Below, one piece after another: positions 27,602 to 37,400 of a DNA stretch of 64,000 bases. The notes under the pieces are model-generated. The model saw nothing but the letters and a program-made list of their open reading frames with translations, did no database searches and had not been told where the DNA came from. Where the stretch lies: NCBI RefSeq assembly GCF_004115925.1, contig NZ_SDDX01000019.1, positions 124,001-188,000 on the forward strand, given 5' to 3'. Position numbers and translations under genes: made by a program. The stretch comes from Lelliottia nimipressuralis (GTDB lineage Bacteria; Pseudomonadota; Gammaproteobacteria; Enterobacterales; Enterobacteriaceae). Numbering within the stretch: the stretch's first letter is position 1; every line of letters begins with the position of its first letter.

Positions 27602-28360
27602 ATGGACTACCCGCAGATACTCACCCCCGTTCTTAACTTCCTCCACTGCCCGACCCCGCAAGCATGGATTGATAAAGCCCGCGATCCGGCAAACCTGCCG
27701 CTCCTGCTCACCGACCACATGGTGTGCGAACTCAAAGCCGCCCAGACTGCGCTTTTGCTGGTGCGTAAATATGTCGCTGACAAAAGTGGGGCCGACGCGC
27801 TGCTCGACTGGCTCAAACCCTACGCAGCCTTCACCTTCCGCGAAGGGCCAGAACCGGATTTTATCGCCCTGCACAAGCAGATTAGTAAAAGCGTGATGCC
27901 CAAAACCGACGACCCGTGGGGTCAGGCGCTGATCGACAGTATGGTGCTGCTGATAAAAGAAGAGCTGCACCACTTCTGGCAGGTGCGTGAGGCGATGCTG
28001 GCGCGCAATATTCCGTACGTCAAAATCACCGCCAGCCGCTACGCCAAAGGGATGCTGAAGGAAGTGCGCACTCACGAACCGCTGACGCTGATAGACAAGC
28101 TGATTTGCGGTGCGTACATCGAAGCGCGCTCTTGCGAGCGTTTCGCCGCGCTGGCGCCATTACTCGACGACGACCTGCAGAAGTTCTATCTGTCGCTGCT
28201 GCGCTCGGAAGCACGCCATTACCAGGACTATCTGACACTTGCTCAACAGGTAAGCGACAACGATATCTCTTCACGCGTACAGCTTTTTGGTGAAATTGAA
28301 GCCACACTTATCCTGACACCGGACAGTGAGTTTCGTTTTCATAGCGGCGTGCCGGTGTAA
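27602..28360 (+). CDS. miaE: tRNA-(ms2io6A37) hydroxylase
   Basis: Non-haem diiron enzyme that hydroxylates the isopentenyl group of ms2i6A at position 37 of tRNAs reading UNN codons. The 252 residues have ferritin-like iron ligands in EELHHFW, EARSCERF and SEARHYQDY. It is present in Salmonella and many Enterobacteriaceae but absent from E. coli K-12. Its neighbour leuX encodes a UUG-reading tRNA-Leu, plausibly one of its substrates. Confidence 0.95.
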   Translation: MDYPQILTPVLNFLHCPTPQAWIDKARDPANLPLLLTDHMVCELKAAQTALLLVRKYVADKSGADALLDWLKPYAAFTFREGPEPDFIALHKQISKSVMPKTDDPWGQALIDSMVLLIKEELHHFWQVREAMLARNIPYVKITASRYAKGMLKEVRTHEPLTLIDKLICGAYIEARSCERFAALAPLLDDDLQKFYLSLLRSEARHYQDYLTLAQQVSDNDISSRVQLFGEIEATLILTPDSEFRFHSGVPV

Positions 28361-28387
28361 TCCGACAGATCAAAAGGATGCGAGACG

Positions 28388-29119
28388 ATGAAGAGAGCCT
28401 GGAAACCGATTGTGATTGTTGCCGTACTGGCCGCTGCCGTGGCGTGCTGGGTCTATTACGATAAACAACGCCTGCAACAAAACCCCGAACAGCAACTCGA
28501 CACCACGCTCAACAGTATGCCTGCCTGGCAGGTGCTGAAGGAGCAAGAACCCGCATTCCAGCAGCGCATCCGTGAACAGATCCTCGCGATGCAAAAAGAG
28601 GGGGATTCCGAGCAACAGATCATCGACGTGATTCAGCCGCAGATCCTGCACCTGCAGATGTCGCGCCTGCAGACCGCGCCGGACGCGAACGTGGTGGATT
28701 ATATGAAGGCGAATATGGAACAGACCGCCGCCATTCAGAAGGTGAGCGACGACGCCTGTTTCCGCTTTCTCTACCCGGACGTAAAGGGCGGCATTAACCC
28801 GATGCGAGTGCTGGATAATCCGATGATGCAGCGCCGCATGCAGGCCGACGCCGACATGATGCGCGCCGCCTACGGCAAAAACCGCCACACCGTGACGGCG
28901 CAGGAGCGCGACACCGCCGTCGCCGACGTGCGCCCGATCATGAAAGAGTTGGCCGCGAAGTACGGCGAGGATATTCAGCTGTTGCAGATGCCGGACAAGG
29001 CGACGGGGAAAGAGAAGTTGTCGTGCGATATGGTGCAGGAGATGTGGGCTAAAGTGCTGCAACTGCCTGAAAGCCATGCCGCCGGCGTGATTCGGCTGGC
29101 CGTTTCCGAGCTGGAGTGA
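28388..29119 (+). CDS. Membrane-anchored periplasmic protein, unknown function
   Basis: 243 residues. One hydrophobic segment near the start (about 7-24, KPIVIVAVLAAAVACWVYY) suits a signal anchor, leaving a mostly helical, Gln/Glu/Met-rich domain outside the membrane. Two cysteines are present in the soluble part. A GGATG-type ribosome site lies upstream, 27 bases after miaE, so cotranscription is likely. I do not recognise a domain. Confidence 0.75.
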   Translation: MKRAWKPIVIVAVLAAAVACWVYYDKQRLQQNPEQQLDTTLNSMPAWQVLKEQEPAFQQRIREQILAMQKEGDSEQQIIDVIQPQILHLQMSRLQTAPDANVVDYMKANMEQTAAIQKVSDDACFRFLYPDVKGGINPMRVLDNPMMQRRMQADADMMRAAYGKNRHTVTAQERDTAVADVRPIMKELAAKYGEDIQLLQMPDKATGKEKLSCDMVQEMWAKVLQLPESHAAGVIRLAVSELE

Positions 29120-29190
29120 CGATGGGCGCTGGTTTTTTGGGCACTTAGCGCGGGTTTAGCGCGTCGTCGCTTGCATGGCGGCGCGCGACA

Positions 29191-29196
29191 GGTATA
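29191..29196 (+). promoter_or_regulatory. leuX promoter -10
   Basis: A perfect TATAAT 30 bases before the tRNA, followed by a short spacer to the start region. A TTGCAT at 29171 is too close for a standard -35, so the -35 is uncertain. Confidence 0.55.
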
Positions 29197-29225
29197 ATCC
29201 ACAACGTTTCCGCATCCCCTTCAGT

Positions 29226-29310
29226 GCCGAAGTGGCGAAATCGGTAGACGCAGTTGATTCAAAATCAACCGTAGAAATACGTGCCGGTTCGAGTCCGGCC
29301 TTCGGCACCA
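29226..29310 (+). tRNA. leuX: tRNA-Leu (CAA)
   Basis: 85 bases with a complete cloverleaf: GCCGAAG/CTTCGGC acceptor stem, CAA anticodon in the loop TTCAAAA, long class II variable arm, T-loop GGTTCGAGTCC and encoded CCA. It reads as E. coli leuX. It is a well-known island integration hotspot; the 3' end is the attL core here. Confidence 0.97.
29290..29304. other. attL: Island attL core in leuX
   Basis: CGAGTCCGGCCTTCG within the T-arm and acceptor stem of leuX recurs exactly at 61740-61754. The tRNA stays intact because the island restores its 3' end. Confidence 0.7.
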
Positions 29311-29323
29311 TCGGAACATTAAT

Positions 29324-29347
29324 AGACGTCAACGGACGTCTTTTTTT
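29324..29347 (+). terminator. leuX terminator
   Basis: 7-bp stem AGACGTC/GACGTCT with loop AACG followed by a T-run, 14 bases after the tRNA. Confidence 0.88.
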
Positions 29348-29423
29348 GTACCTGAAATTCAGTATTTACCCTTCATTCCAGCTATATTAACTCTCTCAAG
29401 GTCAACCGACTTCAACGTACATC

Positions 29424-29482
29424 TACCAACAGATGTTGGTATAGATGATGGTATTTCCGGTTCGATAATGCTTGTACCAACA
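29424..29482. promoter_or_regulatory. Left integrase arm-type sites
   Basis: Three copies of TACCAACA/TGTTGGTA (29424-29431, 29434-29441 inverted, 29475-29482) lie between leuX and the integrase start. Matching TGTTGGTA and TTGGTA motifs occur at the other island end (61664-61683). The pattern suits arm-binding sites for the integrase or excisionase. Confidence 0.6.
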
Positions 29483-29496
29483 GGGAGGGGATAAGC

Positions 29497-30756
29497 ATGG
29501 CCCTAACAGATATCAAAGTCAGATCAGCCAAGCCAACGGATAAGCAATACAAACTGACCGATGGCAACGGTATGCATCTTCTCGTCCACCCAAATGGTTC
29601 AAAATATTGGCGTTTGCAATATCGCTTTGGCGGAAAGCAAAAGATGCTGGCTCTGGGTGTTTATCCTGATGTGTCACTCGCTGATGCAAGGGCTCGTCGT
29701 GATGAGGCTCGTAAGCTTTTGGCAAACAGCATCGATCCGGGAGATAAAAAGAAAAATGATAAGGTTGAGCAGGAAGAAGCACGTACTTTCGAACAACTTG
29801 CTATTGAGTGGCATGCCACAAATAAAAAGTGGTCGGAAGAACATAGCCGACGAGTACTGAAAAGTCTGGAGGATAATCTCTTCCCTGCCATCGGTAAGCG
29901 AAATATTGCTGATCTTAAAACTAGAGACCTGCTAGTCCCAATCAAAGCGGTAGAGTTGTCGGGGCGACTTGAGGTGGCATCCCGTCTACAGCAGCGCACT
30001 ACTGCAATTATGAGATATGCCGTTCAGAGTGGTTTACTTGATTACAATCCCGCACAGGAAATGGTTGGTGCTGTTGCTTCAAGTAACAGGCAGCATAGAC
30101 CTGCATTGGAGTTGAAACGCACCCCCGAACTGCTTCAGCGCATTGACAGCTATACGGGTAGACCTTTGACCCGCCTTGCCGTTGAGCTAACCCTCCTTGT
30201 ATTTATTCGTTCAAGTGAACTGCGTTTTGCTCGTTGGTCTGAGATCGATTTTGAAACATCGATGTGGACGATCCCAGCAGAGCGAGAAGCTATTGAAGGG
30301 GTGAAGCACTCCCAGCGTGGTTCAAAAATGCGTACGCCTCATTTGGTGCCGTTATCTCGTCAGGCGTTAGCAATCCTTAAACAGGTACACAAACTTAGTG
30401 GCGATCGCGATTTTGTTTTCATTGGCGATCACGACCATCGCAAACCGATGAGTGAGAACACGGTGAACAAGGCCCTGCGCGTTATGGGTTATGACACCAA
30501 GGTAGAGGTTTGTGGGCATGGTTTCAGGACAATGGCCTGTAGTTCATTGATTGAGTCTGGATTGTGGTCGAGGGATGCAGTGGAACGGCAGATGAGTCAT
30601 ATGGAACGTAACTCAGTACGTGCAGCTTACATTCATAAGGCCGAACATCTTGATGAGCGGCGACTGATGCTGCAGTGGTGGGCTGATTTTCTGGATGTTA
30701 ATCGGGAAGGGGTAGTGAGTCCGTTTGATTTTGCGAAAATTAATTCAGGGAAATAG
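29497..30756 (+). CDS. int: P4-type tyrosine integrase of the leuX island
   Basis: 419-residue site-specific recombinase that inserts and excises the island at leuX. The N-terminal DUF4102 arm-binding domain (MALTDIKVRSAKPTDKQYKL...) is followed by a SAM-like core-binding domain. The catalytic domain has Arg in FIRSSELRFARW (about 237), HGFR (about 340), and nucleophile Tyr378 in VRAAYIHKAEHL. All residues needed look present. It is transcribed away from leuX, as in E. coli leuX islands. Confidence 0.95.
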   Translation: MALTDIKVRSAKPTDKQYKLTDGNGMHLLVHPNGSKYWRLQYRFGGKQKMLALGVYPDVSLADARARRDEARKLLANSIDPGDKKKNDKVEQEEARTFEQLAIEWHATNKKWSEEHSRRVLKSLEDNLFPAIGKRNIADLKTRDLLVPIKAVELSGRLEVASRLQQRTTAIMRYAVQSGLLDYNPAQEMVGAVASSNRQHRPALELKRTPELLQRIDSYTGRPLTRLAVELTLLVFIRSSELRFARWSEIDFETSMWTIPAEREAIEGVKHSQRGSKMRTPHLVPLSRQALAILKQVHKLSGDRDFVFIGDHDHRKPMSENTVNKALRVMGYDTKVEVCGHGFRTMACSSLIESGLWSRDAVERQMSHMERNSVRAAYIHKAEHLDERRLMLQWWADFLDVNREGVVSPFDFAKINSGK

Positions 30757-31000
30757 ATAAGCCTTATTGAGTATAGTATTTGCAACATACGACATAGTGT
30801 TGCTGGCGATCTATCTCCAAGAGGACCTTTGATAAAAAATGTCAGTAAAGCAGACATCTGAGCATGAGGATGGTTGGATGTCTGCTTTAAGCTTCACTGA
30901 ATTGATTAACCAATACTCAATTTCATCTATTTACATACTTCAGGAAGCATGCTTTTAATTGGCGTGTTTTTGTGTAACTGTTTCCACGAAAATAATATCA
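30757..31000. terminator. Gap with hairpin after the integrase
   Basis: About 244 AT-rich bases without a gene. A 12-bp inverted repeat, AAAGCAGACATC/GATGTCTGCTTT (30847-30858 and 30877-30888), lies between the convergent integrase and DISARM ends and probably terminates transcription. Confidence 0.6.
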
Positions 31001-31807
31001 TCATCTTAATATATTTTCTCGATGCCATTTTAAATAGTGATGATGCTGTTCCGAGAATGGTGGGATATTTTCAGGTAGGTTTAGTTGTGTTTTAACTTCA
31101 AAATCAAGTTCGGTGCTAATTAAGATGTGCCCATTATTATTAAATGACAGCCATCCTTGGTCAAAAAGAGCATCAATATGAGCTGCCAACATTATTCCAT
31201 TATAAGGATCCAGTCGCTCATGACCATTCTGGCACGCGGCCCAAGGCTTAATATGGCTAGCCCTTAATAGTGGTTGAAAAGAAATACCTGTTATAGGGCA
31301 GGCAGGGAACAGTTTAAGGCATTTTTTCCTGAATTCACCTTGTCCAAGCCTTGAAGCGACTAATCGTTCTTTCATCGTTTCATCCAGACTTTTATCTTGT
31401 TGAATAGGTAAGATATCAGCCAGTTCTTGTTCTGAAGAGGTTATCGACAGCCAAGATAAAATTTTTTGTTCAATAAGTGACTCTGGTAGTTTGTTCATTT
31501 TGTTCATAACAATCTGAGCAGACAACGGGAGCTCGCCAGGAGAACCATCAGCATTCCGCCAGCCTGTGCGAACATCACTTAGCCAAGAATCAAAACGATC
31601 ACGGTGGTTTTTTAGACTGTTATAAAATTCAATTCTCGTCTTACCTGCACCAAATGTTGAATAAAATAGTGATATTGCTGCTTTCCATGTATCAACACCC
31701 AGAGCTTCAGGAGGCTTTTTTTTTCCATACTTAGCGAGATACCAAGCTACTTCTAATAGTCCATTTTCAGATGCATTCAATTTTTTATCCTTAGTACGAA
31801 GATTCAT
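31001..31807 (-). CDS. HNH endonuclease attached to the DISARM operon
   Basis: 268 residues. The C-terminal HNH domain (about 180-250) contains SHIKPWAAC, a DPYNGIML core and AAHIDALFDQGWLSF, which is the HNH_2 (restriction-type) pattern. The N-terminal 170 residues are helical and unrecognised. It lies 21 bases after drmC in the same direction, so it is probably the last gene of the DISARM transcript. It is not one of the named DISARM genes. It may be a nuclease effector or an independent hitchhiker. Confidence 0.8.
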   Translation of the reverse strand: MNLRTKDKKLNASENGLLEVAWYLAKYGKKKPPEALGVDTWKAAISLFYSTFGAGKTRIEFYNSLKNHRDRFDSWLSDVRTGWRNADGSPGELPLSAQIVMNKMNKLPESLIEQKILSWLSITSSEQELADILPIQQDKSLDETMKERLVASRLGQGEFRKKCLKLFPACPITGISFQPLLRASHIKPWAACQNGHERLDPYNGIMLAAHIDALFDQGWLSFNNNGHILISTELDFEVKTQLNLPENIPPFSEQHHHYLKWHRENILR

Positions 31808-31828
31808 TTTTATATCAAGCTGAATAAA

Positions 31829-32590
31829 TTAAATCAGACTAATGATATTTGTGTTTATAAGAGAGTACAGATGATCACTAAGTGCTTCTGGAATCCCTCC
31901 GCCTGTAATAAGTACTCCTGCTTCAATGTTTCTCTCCATGGCATACCCAGTTAGATTTGCGCTTGTAATAAAACAAGTGTGACCATCGGCAACAATTACT
32001 TTCGCATGCACGCGACCTTCTGAAAATTCATTGTTTTTATTATTCCAGGCGTAAATATGTGCGCCAGGTATAAGCGTCTGCATCTTACCGATGATATCAA
32101 TATTGATACTGCCACCATGCTCTTGTGAAGATTCCAGCAACATTGTAATGGTAACGCCACGCTTTATAGCCATATTCAATTCATTCACAATACTCGACAC
32201 ATCATAGGCAACAAAGCTGGTAATAAATAAAGACTGTTTTGCCGCATTGATTATTTGTAGCAGCACTTGCTCTGTACGGCGAACAGATACAAAAGGTGTT
32301 GTTGGACCAGTCCATACAAGTTCAGTACTTTGCTCAGAGCTAACTTTAAAGTAAACATGGCTTGCAGCAAGAAGCATAGATGCTAGTTCATCTGAACTGA
32401 CCATGGTGTTTCGCCATGCAATTGCTAGTCTCTCAATAGCTTTACTTGCCTTGGGAGTTCCTACTGCACCTGGCAGTACCAGCAGAGCCTTGCAGGCTTC
32501 AGTCCGTCGAATTCGGCCAGCGATCGCTTGTATCTTTTCAGGAGAAACCAGACAAACTAGCTCGGCAACAGCATCTAAGAGTTCATCCAT
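31829..32590 (-). CDS. drmC: DISARM PLD-family nuclease DrmC
   Basis: 253 residues from the ATG at 32590, one base after the drmB stop; an upstream in-frame start at 32629 would overlap drmB. One HKD motif is clear (VHAKVIVADGHTCFITSANL, the phospholipase D/nuclease active site). A second half-site is not obvious, so a dimer is likely. In Bacillus DISARM DrmC is dispensable for protection. Confidence 0.9.
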   Translation of the reverse strand: MDELLDAVAELVCLVSPEKIQAIAGRIRRTEACKALLVLPGAVGTPKASKAIERLAIAWRNTMVSSDELASMLLAASHVYFKVSSEQSTELVWTGPTTPFVSVRRTEQVLLQIINAAKQSLFITSFVAYDVSSIVNELNMAIKRGVTITMLLESSQEHGGSINIDIIGKMQTLIPGAHIYAWNNKNNEFSEGRVHAKVIVADGHTCFITSANLTGYAMERNIEAGVLITGGGIPEALSDHLYSLINTNIISLI

Positions 32591-32591
32591 G

Positions 32592-34451
32592 TTAAAAACC
32601 CTTAAAAAATGCAGCGTGAATACGCTCAAGTGTTGGTACTAATAGCGATCGATCCAAATAGCGATTGCCTTGCTCACAAGAGGTTTCTGCTACCAGAGTA
32701 CATGCATGGCAGGCTGCGGCATGTAATGACCGATCTTTCTCCGGGTTATGTTCAGAACATAGTGGGTCAGAAGAACAGATCTTAGAACGATTTAATGCTT
32801 GTACCAGCAGGCGACCAAGATTCTCTGGTTTACCAAGATCTACAAGACCACCCAGTGTGCCATCAGAATCAGCTGCTGCCGTGTAGATCAAGATACCAGC
32901 TTGTGGACTGCCGTTTGATGTATCAGCATAGATACGTTCGCGAATACTTGCTGCGTTGTATCCACATTCCAGGGCTAGTTCACGGATCAACAAATGAGAT
33001 AGGGTATGCAGCATGGCATATCGGATACCTGGGTAATCTTCATTCGGATCGAGATTACGAGAGTTACGCCAACCGGTATGCCCACCACGAAGCATCTTGT
33101 CTACTTGCTTGACGGCATCCAGTGATTCCCAATCTACAAGAGCTTTTTCATCGAATTGGATGAAAATACCTTCCCCATGCACCTGGTTAGCTGGCACCCA
33201 TTCAGGTTTATTGCGTGCCAAGCTAGCCATCTGAGGACGTTCATTTATCTCTCCAGATCCTTCTGGTGCCTCTACTCTAGTAAAACCAAGCAGAGCATTA
33301 ACCTCTCGTAGTCGTTCAAGTAGTAATACACGGCTGATGTACGGTATGAATTGTGCTGGGGTTCCGATCTTCTTACTCATGAAGTGTGGATAATCCGTGG
33401 GAGGGTTGGCCTCTGTCAGCACTTCCCATTCTGGACCTTTGATATCGGCTTCACCGACATATTCGCTATCGCCACCAGAACGATGCATTTCGATGGCTGA
33501 CCAGATGTCTGACACGCTATATTTGTCGATTCCAGGGAGACCGCCAGTTAACTTGAGTGTCTGCACAACGATGGGAACCATGACTTCAGCTGTAATTGCT
33601 TCAAAGAACGGCCATCCATCTTGAATCAACTGACTGAGAGGATTTTTTGTTTGGGGTATGGCCAATGCAGAAAGCGTTATCGGAAACCAGCTGTTTGTGG
33701 CTCCTAGCAGTACTGCCCGTGGTTCTTCACCGCAGTCAATGTCGAATTGATCCAAATGTGGGTGGCGACCTCGACAAGCTGGAAGATTTTCTTTACCGGC
33801 TTTGCCGAAGGCATGGGCCATGCTTCGTGATGCCTCACAGCTATCACACCGTACCCACAGGTTTTCGGTTTGTAAGGATGCACCGCTCTCAAAGAAGCGC
33901 AGTGTCCCTTTGCATGTACTATTGCCACCATGGACAAAGTAGTGCCAAGGAAAGTCATCTAGGTGACCGTCACGACAGGCAAGCAGAAAACGTGCAGGAA
34001 CAGCATCAGCATCCTTAGCAAGTAAATTCCTTTTAGAACCTGTACAGCCTTTGTGAACAAAGCGAGTTCGTTCGGCCCTGAATCGATCCTCTCTGATCTC
34101 AAGCAGACCATCATCAAAGGGCGACAACAAACCACACTTTACACAGCGCATCCAGCGAGGAAATGGACGAACAGGTACACCTATGTTGGCCTCGGCTGAC
34201 CAGGGGTCAACGAGCTCGCTTTTCTGAAAGGGCGGCATTCTCAAATTTTCGACTTGTGATCCTAATACCTTCCGAACAGCAGCAAGAAGCCGGGCCTCTT
34301 GAATTGGCTGGCAGCGATCTCGCTCCCACTGGTCAATACCTAGTGTCACTACAGATAGGCTCGGTAGATCGATTAGCGCGCCAGGCCCATAAGTCCATAG
34401 CAACTGGCTTGGGCGTACTTCGCCGACTGGAGTTTTGTTATTGATGATCAT
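32592..34451 (-). CDS. drmB: DISARM protein DrmB (DUF1998)
   Basis: Partner of the DrmA helicase; DrmA and DrmB form the core DNA-binding complex of DISARM. From the ATG at 34451 it has 619 residues; a frame two codons longer starts with TTG. The N-terminus PSQLLWTYGPGALIDLP is typical. Several cysteine pairs (CVKCG, CRDGH, CDSCE) suggest zinc binding. The C-terminal DUF1998 region (about 480-600) has HTLSHLLIRELALECGY. It starts three bases after the drmA stop. Confidence 0.93.
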   Translation of the reverse strand: MIINNKTPVGEVRPSQLLWTYGPGALIDLPSLSVVTLGIDQWERDRCQPIQEARLLAAVRKVLGSQVENLRMPPFQKSELVDPWSAEANIGVPVRPFPRWMRCVKCGLLSPFDDGLLEIREDRFRAERTRFVHKGCTGSKRNLLAKDADAVPARFLLACRDGHLDDFPWHYFVHGGNSTCKGTLRFFESGASLQTENLWVRCDSCEASRSMAHAFGKAGKENLPACRGRHPHLDQFDIDCGEEPRAVLLGATNSWFPITLSALAIPQTKNPLSQLIQDGWPFFEAITAEVMVPIVVQTLKLTGGLPGIDKYSVSDIWSAIEMHRSGGDSEYVGEADIKGPEWEVLTEANPPTDYPHFMSKKIGTPAQFIPYISRVLLLERLREVNALLGFTRVEAPEGSGEINERPQMASLARNKPEWVPANQVHGEGIFIQFDEKALVDWESLDAVKQVDKMLRGGHTGWRNSRNLDPNEDYPGIRYAMLHTLSHLLIRELALECGYNAASIRERIYADTSNGSPQAGILIYTAAADSDGTLGGLVDLGKPENLGRLLVQALNRSKICSSDPLCSEHNPEKDRSLHAAACHACTLVAETSCEQGNRYLDRSLLVPTLERIHAAFFKGF

Positions 34452-34453
34452 AT

Positions 34454-37400
34454 TCAATCCTCGTCATTCGTTGCAGGACGAGGCTTCCAATCGTGATCGT
34501 CCTTGATAAATTTGGTGTCCATAATCAGGCGTACTCCAGACTCAACTTCTCGCATTGACATAGGTACAGTCCAGTTGTCCCACGCTTGAAGCCCTGGTGA
34601 TTTGATCAACGACACAGTCTTGTCTTTTTCGGGTCCTCTCTTTTCATATCCCAAAATTCGTCCGCCTTTACTGGCCTCTTTGGCCCATTCGTCGGCACGC
34701 TCTTTCAGTTCATTTTCAGCTAACAACTTACGTGCATTATCTTCTGCTACATTGCCTGCACGAGTCGCTAAAACTTCAATTGCATGAGCGAGTTCACTCT
34801 GGTTTGACATATCCAATTTACCCGCACCTTCATTCGGGCTGAACTCGTTATTCTTCAGACGCATAAGACTTAGCAACGCCCCTGTCAAACCACGATCCAT
34901 TGCACGTGGAGAGAATGGTGTTACCGATTGAGCCTCAACATGCTTGTAGAAGGTGGCGTGGTAATGTTCGAATGTTTCGTAATGAGAGAGGTCACGCGGT
35001 CGGGCCCACGTAAGTACGGTGCAAACTAGGCCGGGGAATGAACGTCCAACACGACTGGTAGCCTGAATATACTCGGCCGTTCCCTTAGGTTGTCCATTCA
35101 CTGCCATCAGGCCGAGTCTATTCACATCGACTCCCACTGACAGCATATTGGTCGCTAGCACTACATCAATAGCGCGAGTATCACCCTCCTGCCATTTCGT
35201 TACGTATTTACCTGCAGAGTTATCAAACTCGGCCTTAAACTTGACCTCAAGATTGTCGAGGTACTTTGGGATATCCTGGCTGGATACACGAGAAGTCAAT
35301 TCGCGGATGTTGTTGACACTACGTTGTGCCAATGCAGGCCGTTCCACCATGCTCATTTGCACGCGATAGGAACGTGTCTGCACATCATCTTCTGCCAATC
35401 GCTTCATTCCACCTAGTTCACGCAGAGAGTTGAAGTAGCCGACCATAGTCATATAAGGATCAGCAGGTTCACCGAAGTGGTCAAATAGTTCCTGTGCCGC
35501 AGTTAAGAAAGCGGTATAGACACGAATAAGCATTGCTGGGCGCGAGCTACCGGGGGAGCAGACTCCCAAATAACGTCGCCCAAATTTATCCTTAATGTGG
35601 CGTTGAACTGAGAAGAAGTTATCTTCCACATCTAGTCCATGTGGCGGGAATACCGAAACTTGACGCATAAATACATTATTTACTTGTTCTTTGGCTTTGC
35701 GTACCGTCGCCGTTGAGGCGATGATTTTCGGTTTTACCGTTTTTCCGTTGAGCGTCCAGCTACACAGCTCATCGACGGCAGTTTCATACAAACCTACCAT
35801 GGTACCCAGTGGCCCACTTATTAGGTGGAACTCATCCTGGATTATTAAATCAGGTGGTCGGATGGGGGGGATGGCCTTCACTTTAGCTGAAGGTTGTCCT
35901 TTGAATGCTTGGTGGTTTCCAGTGCAATTGGCCCCAGGCCAGAGTAAACCGTGCCGCTCACATTCTTTTTCAACTCTGCCAAAAAGAGTCCGCACTTGGC
36001 CACGCCATGCCATCATGGCGAACTTATCCACTGTGGCAATCATCATTGTCGGAGGACGATGGTAGATTTCTTCATCTACCACCAGTACTGGTATTCCAGG
36101 GTGTAGTTGCTTGCTGGACTTTCCCTTGGAAAATTCGCAACGTCCTTTTTTGTCACCACAATAGATAAAGGTTCGGCCGCCAGCTTTATCCTTTTTAACT
36201 TCGACATCTTGCCCAGGAATGATTTCGGTACCACACCATGGACAGCTGGTCAGTTGGACGGGTGAGGCTGTTCCTGCATTATAACTACCCGTGTTACGTG
36301 TTTTTTCGATAGCATTATGGCTATCTTCAGTAGTTCCCGGAGTCACTTTATTGCCGACCCATAGGCCAATAGTGAATGGCTCCGTTCCGAGGGACTTATC
36401 ACCCTTATTTAGTGCCTCGCGTCGCAGCACTTCCATTGCACAAATAAGTGCTGTAGCACGCTGGAACTGTTGCAGTGTCAGCAAACGAAGGGTGTAGCGC
36501 ATGATTACAGTCAAACCACGCGAGCTATCGTACCCGCCCAAATTACCCTGCATACGTCGAATAGCCATGGTGAAGGCGGCTACACCCAGATAGGCTTCAG
36601 TCTTACCACCCCCGGTAGGAAACCACAGCAGGTCCGCATAAGCCTCAATAGGTTTGACTCGGTCTGGGTGACACGGATCCGCCAGGGATGGAATCGACAG
36701 CAACAGAAAAGCTAACTGGAATGGACGCCAGCTGCGGTTCTTCAGAACATCGAACTTATCTAGGGTAACGCCCTCGCCTCGGCGCATGGCAAGTGCATAC
36801 AAGCTGCGTATACGTTGCGTGGCCATCGCCTGGTTGGCGAAACGGAAGGCCGCCAGAGCATTCTCATTATACTTAAGTGTATTGATACCTTCTTGCAGGC
36901 GGGTATGGATCTCCTGACAACGATTTATGGCCGCTTGGGCTTGGCTATCGAAGCCTTTGGCCTTGCTGCTCACACTCAAGTTCTGTTCATCAATCCAGGT
37001 AGCGTAGTCATTAGTTAGCACACTCAAGGCATCAACTAATGGATCAATGTCCAAAGTGGCTAGTCGTTGCATATCAAGCAGACCACTACTTACCATTTCT
37101 CGCATAGCTGGACGATCGGATAGCTCAAGCCCAGGAGTCTCAGTTGCCTGAACCTCGTACTGTGGCATCACTGTAGTACGCACTTCTGTAGCTAGTGTGA
37201 CGTCATCCGCTATTTCTGCATGAACTGCAACTCCATGACCCACGGCGAACTCGACACGATCTCGGTAGATCATCTCAAGTGCTTCGCGCTCTGGGTCCAT
37301 ACCATCTGCATCTAGTACCGGTCTGCGCCTGAAAATGGCAGGCTTGGTAGCATCTTTCGCTGCTCGAACGATCAGCTCTGGTTGAAACACCCATGCTGTA

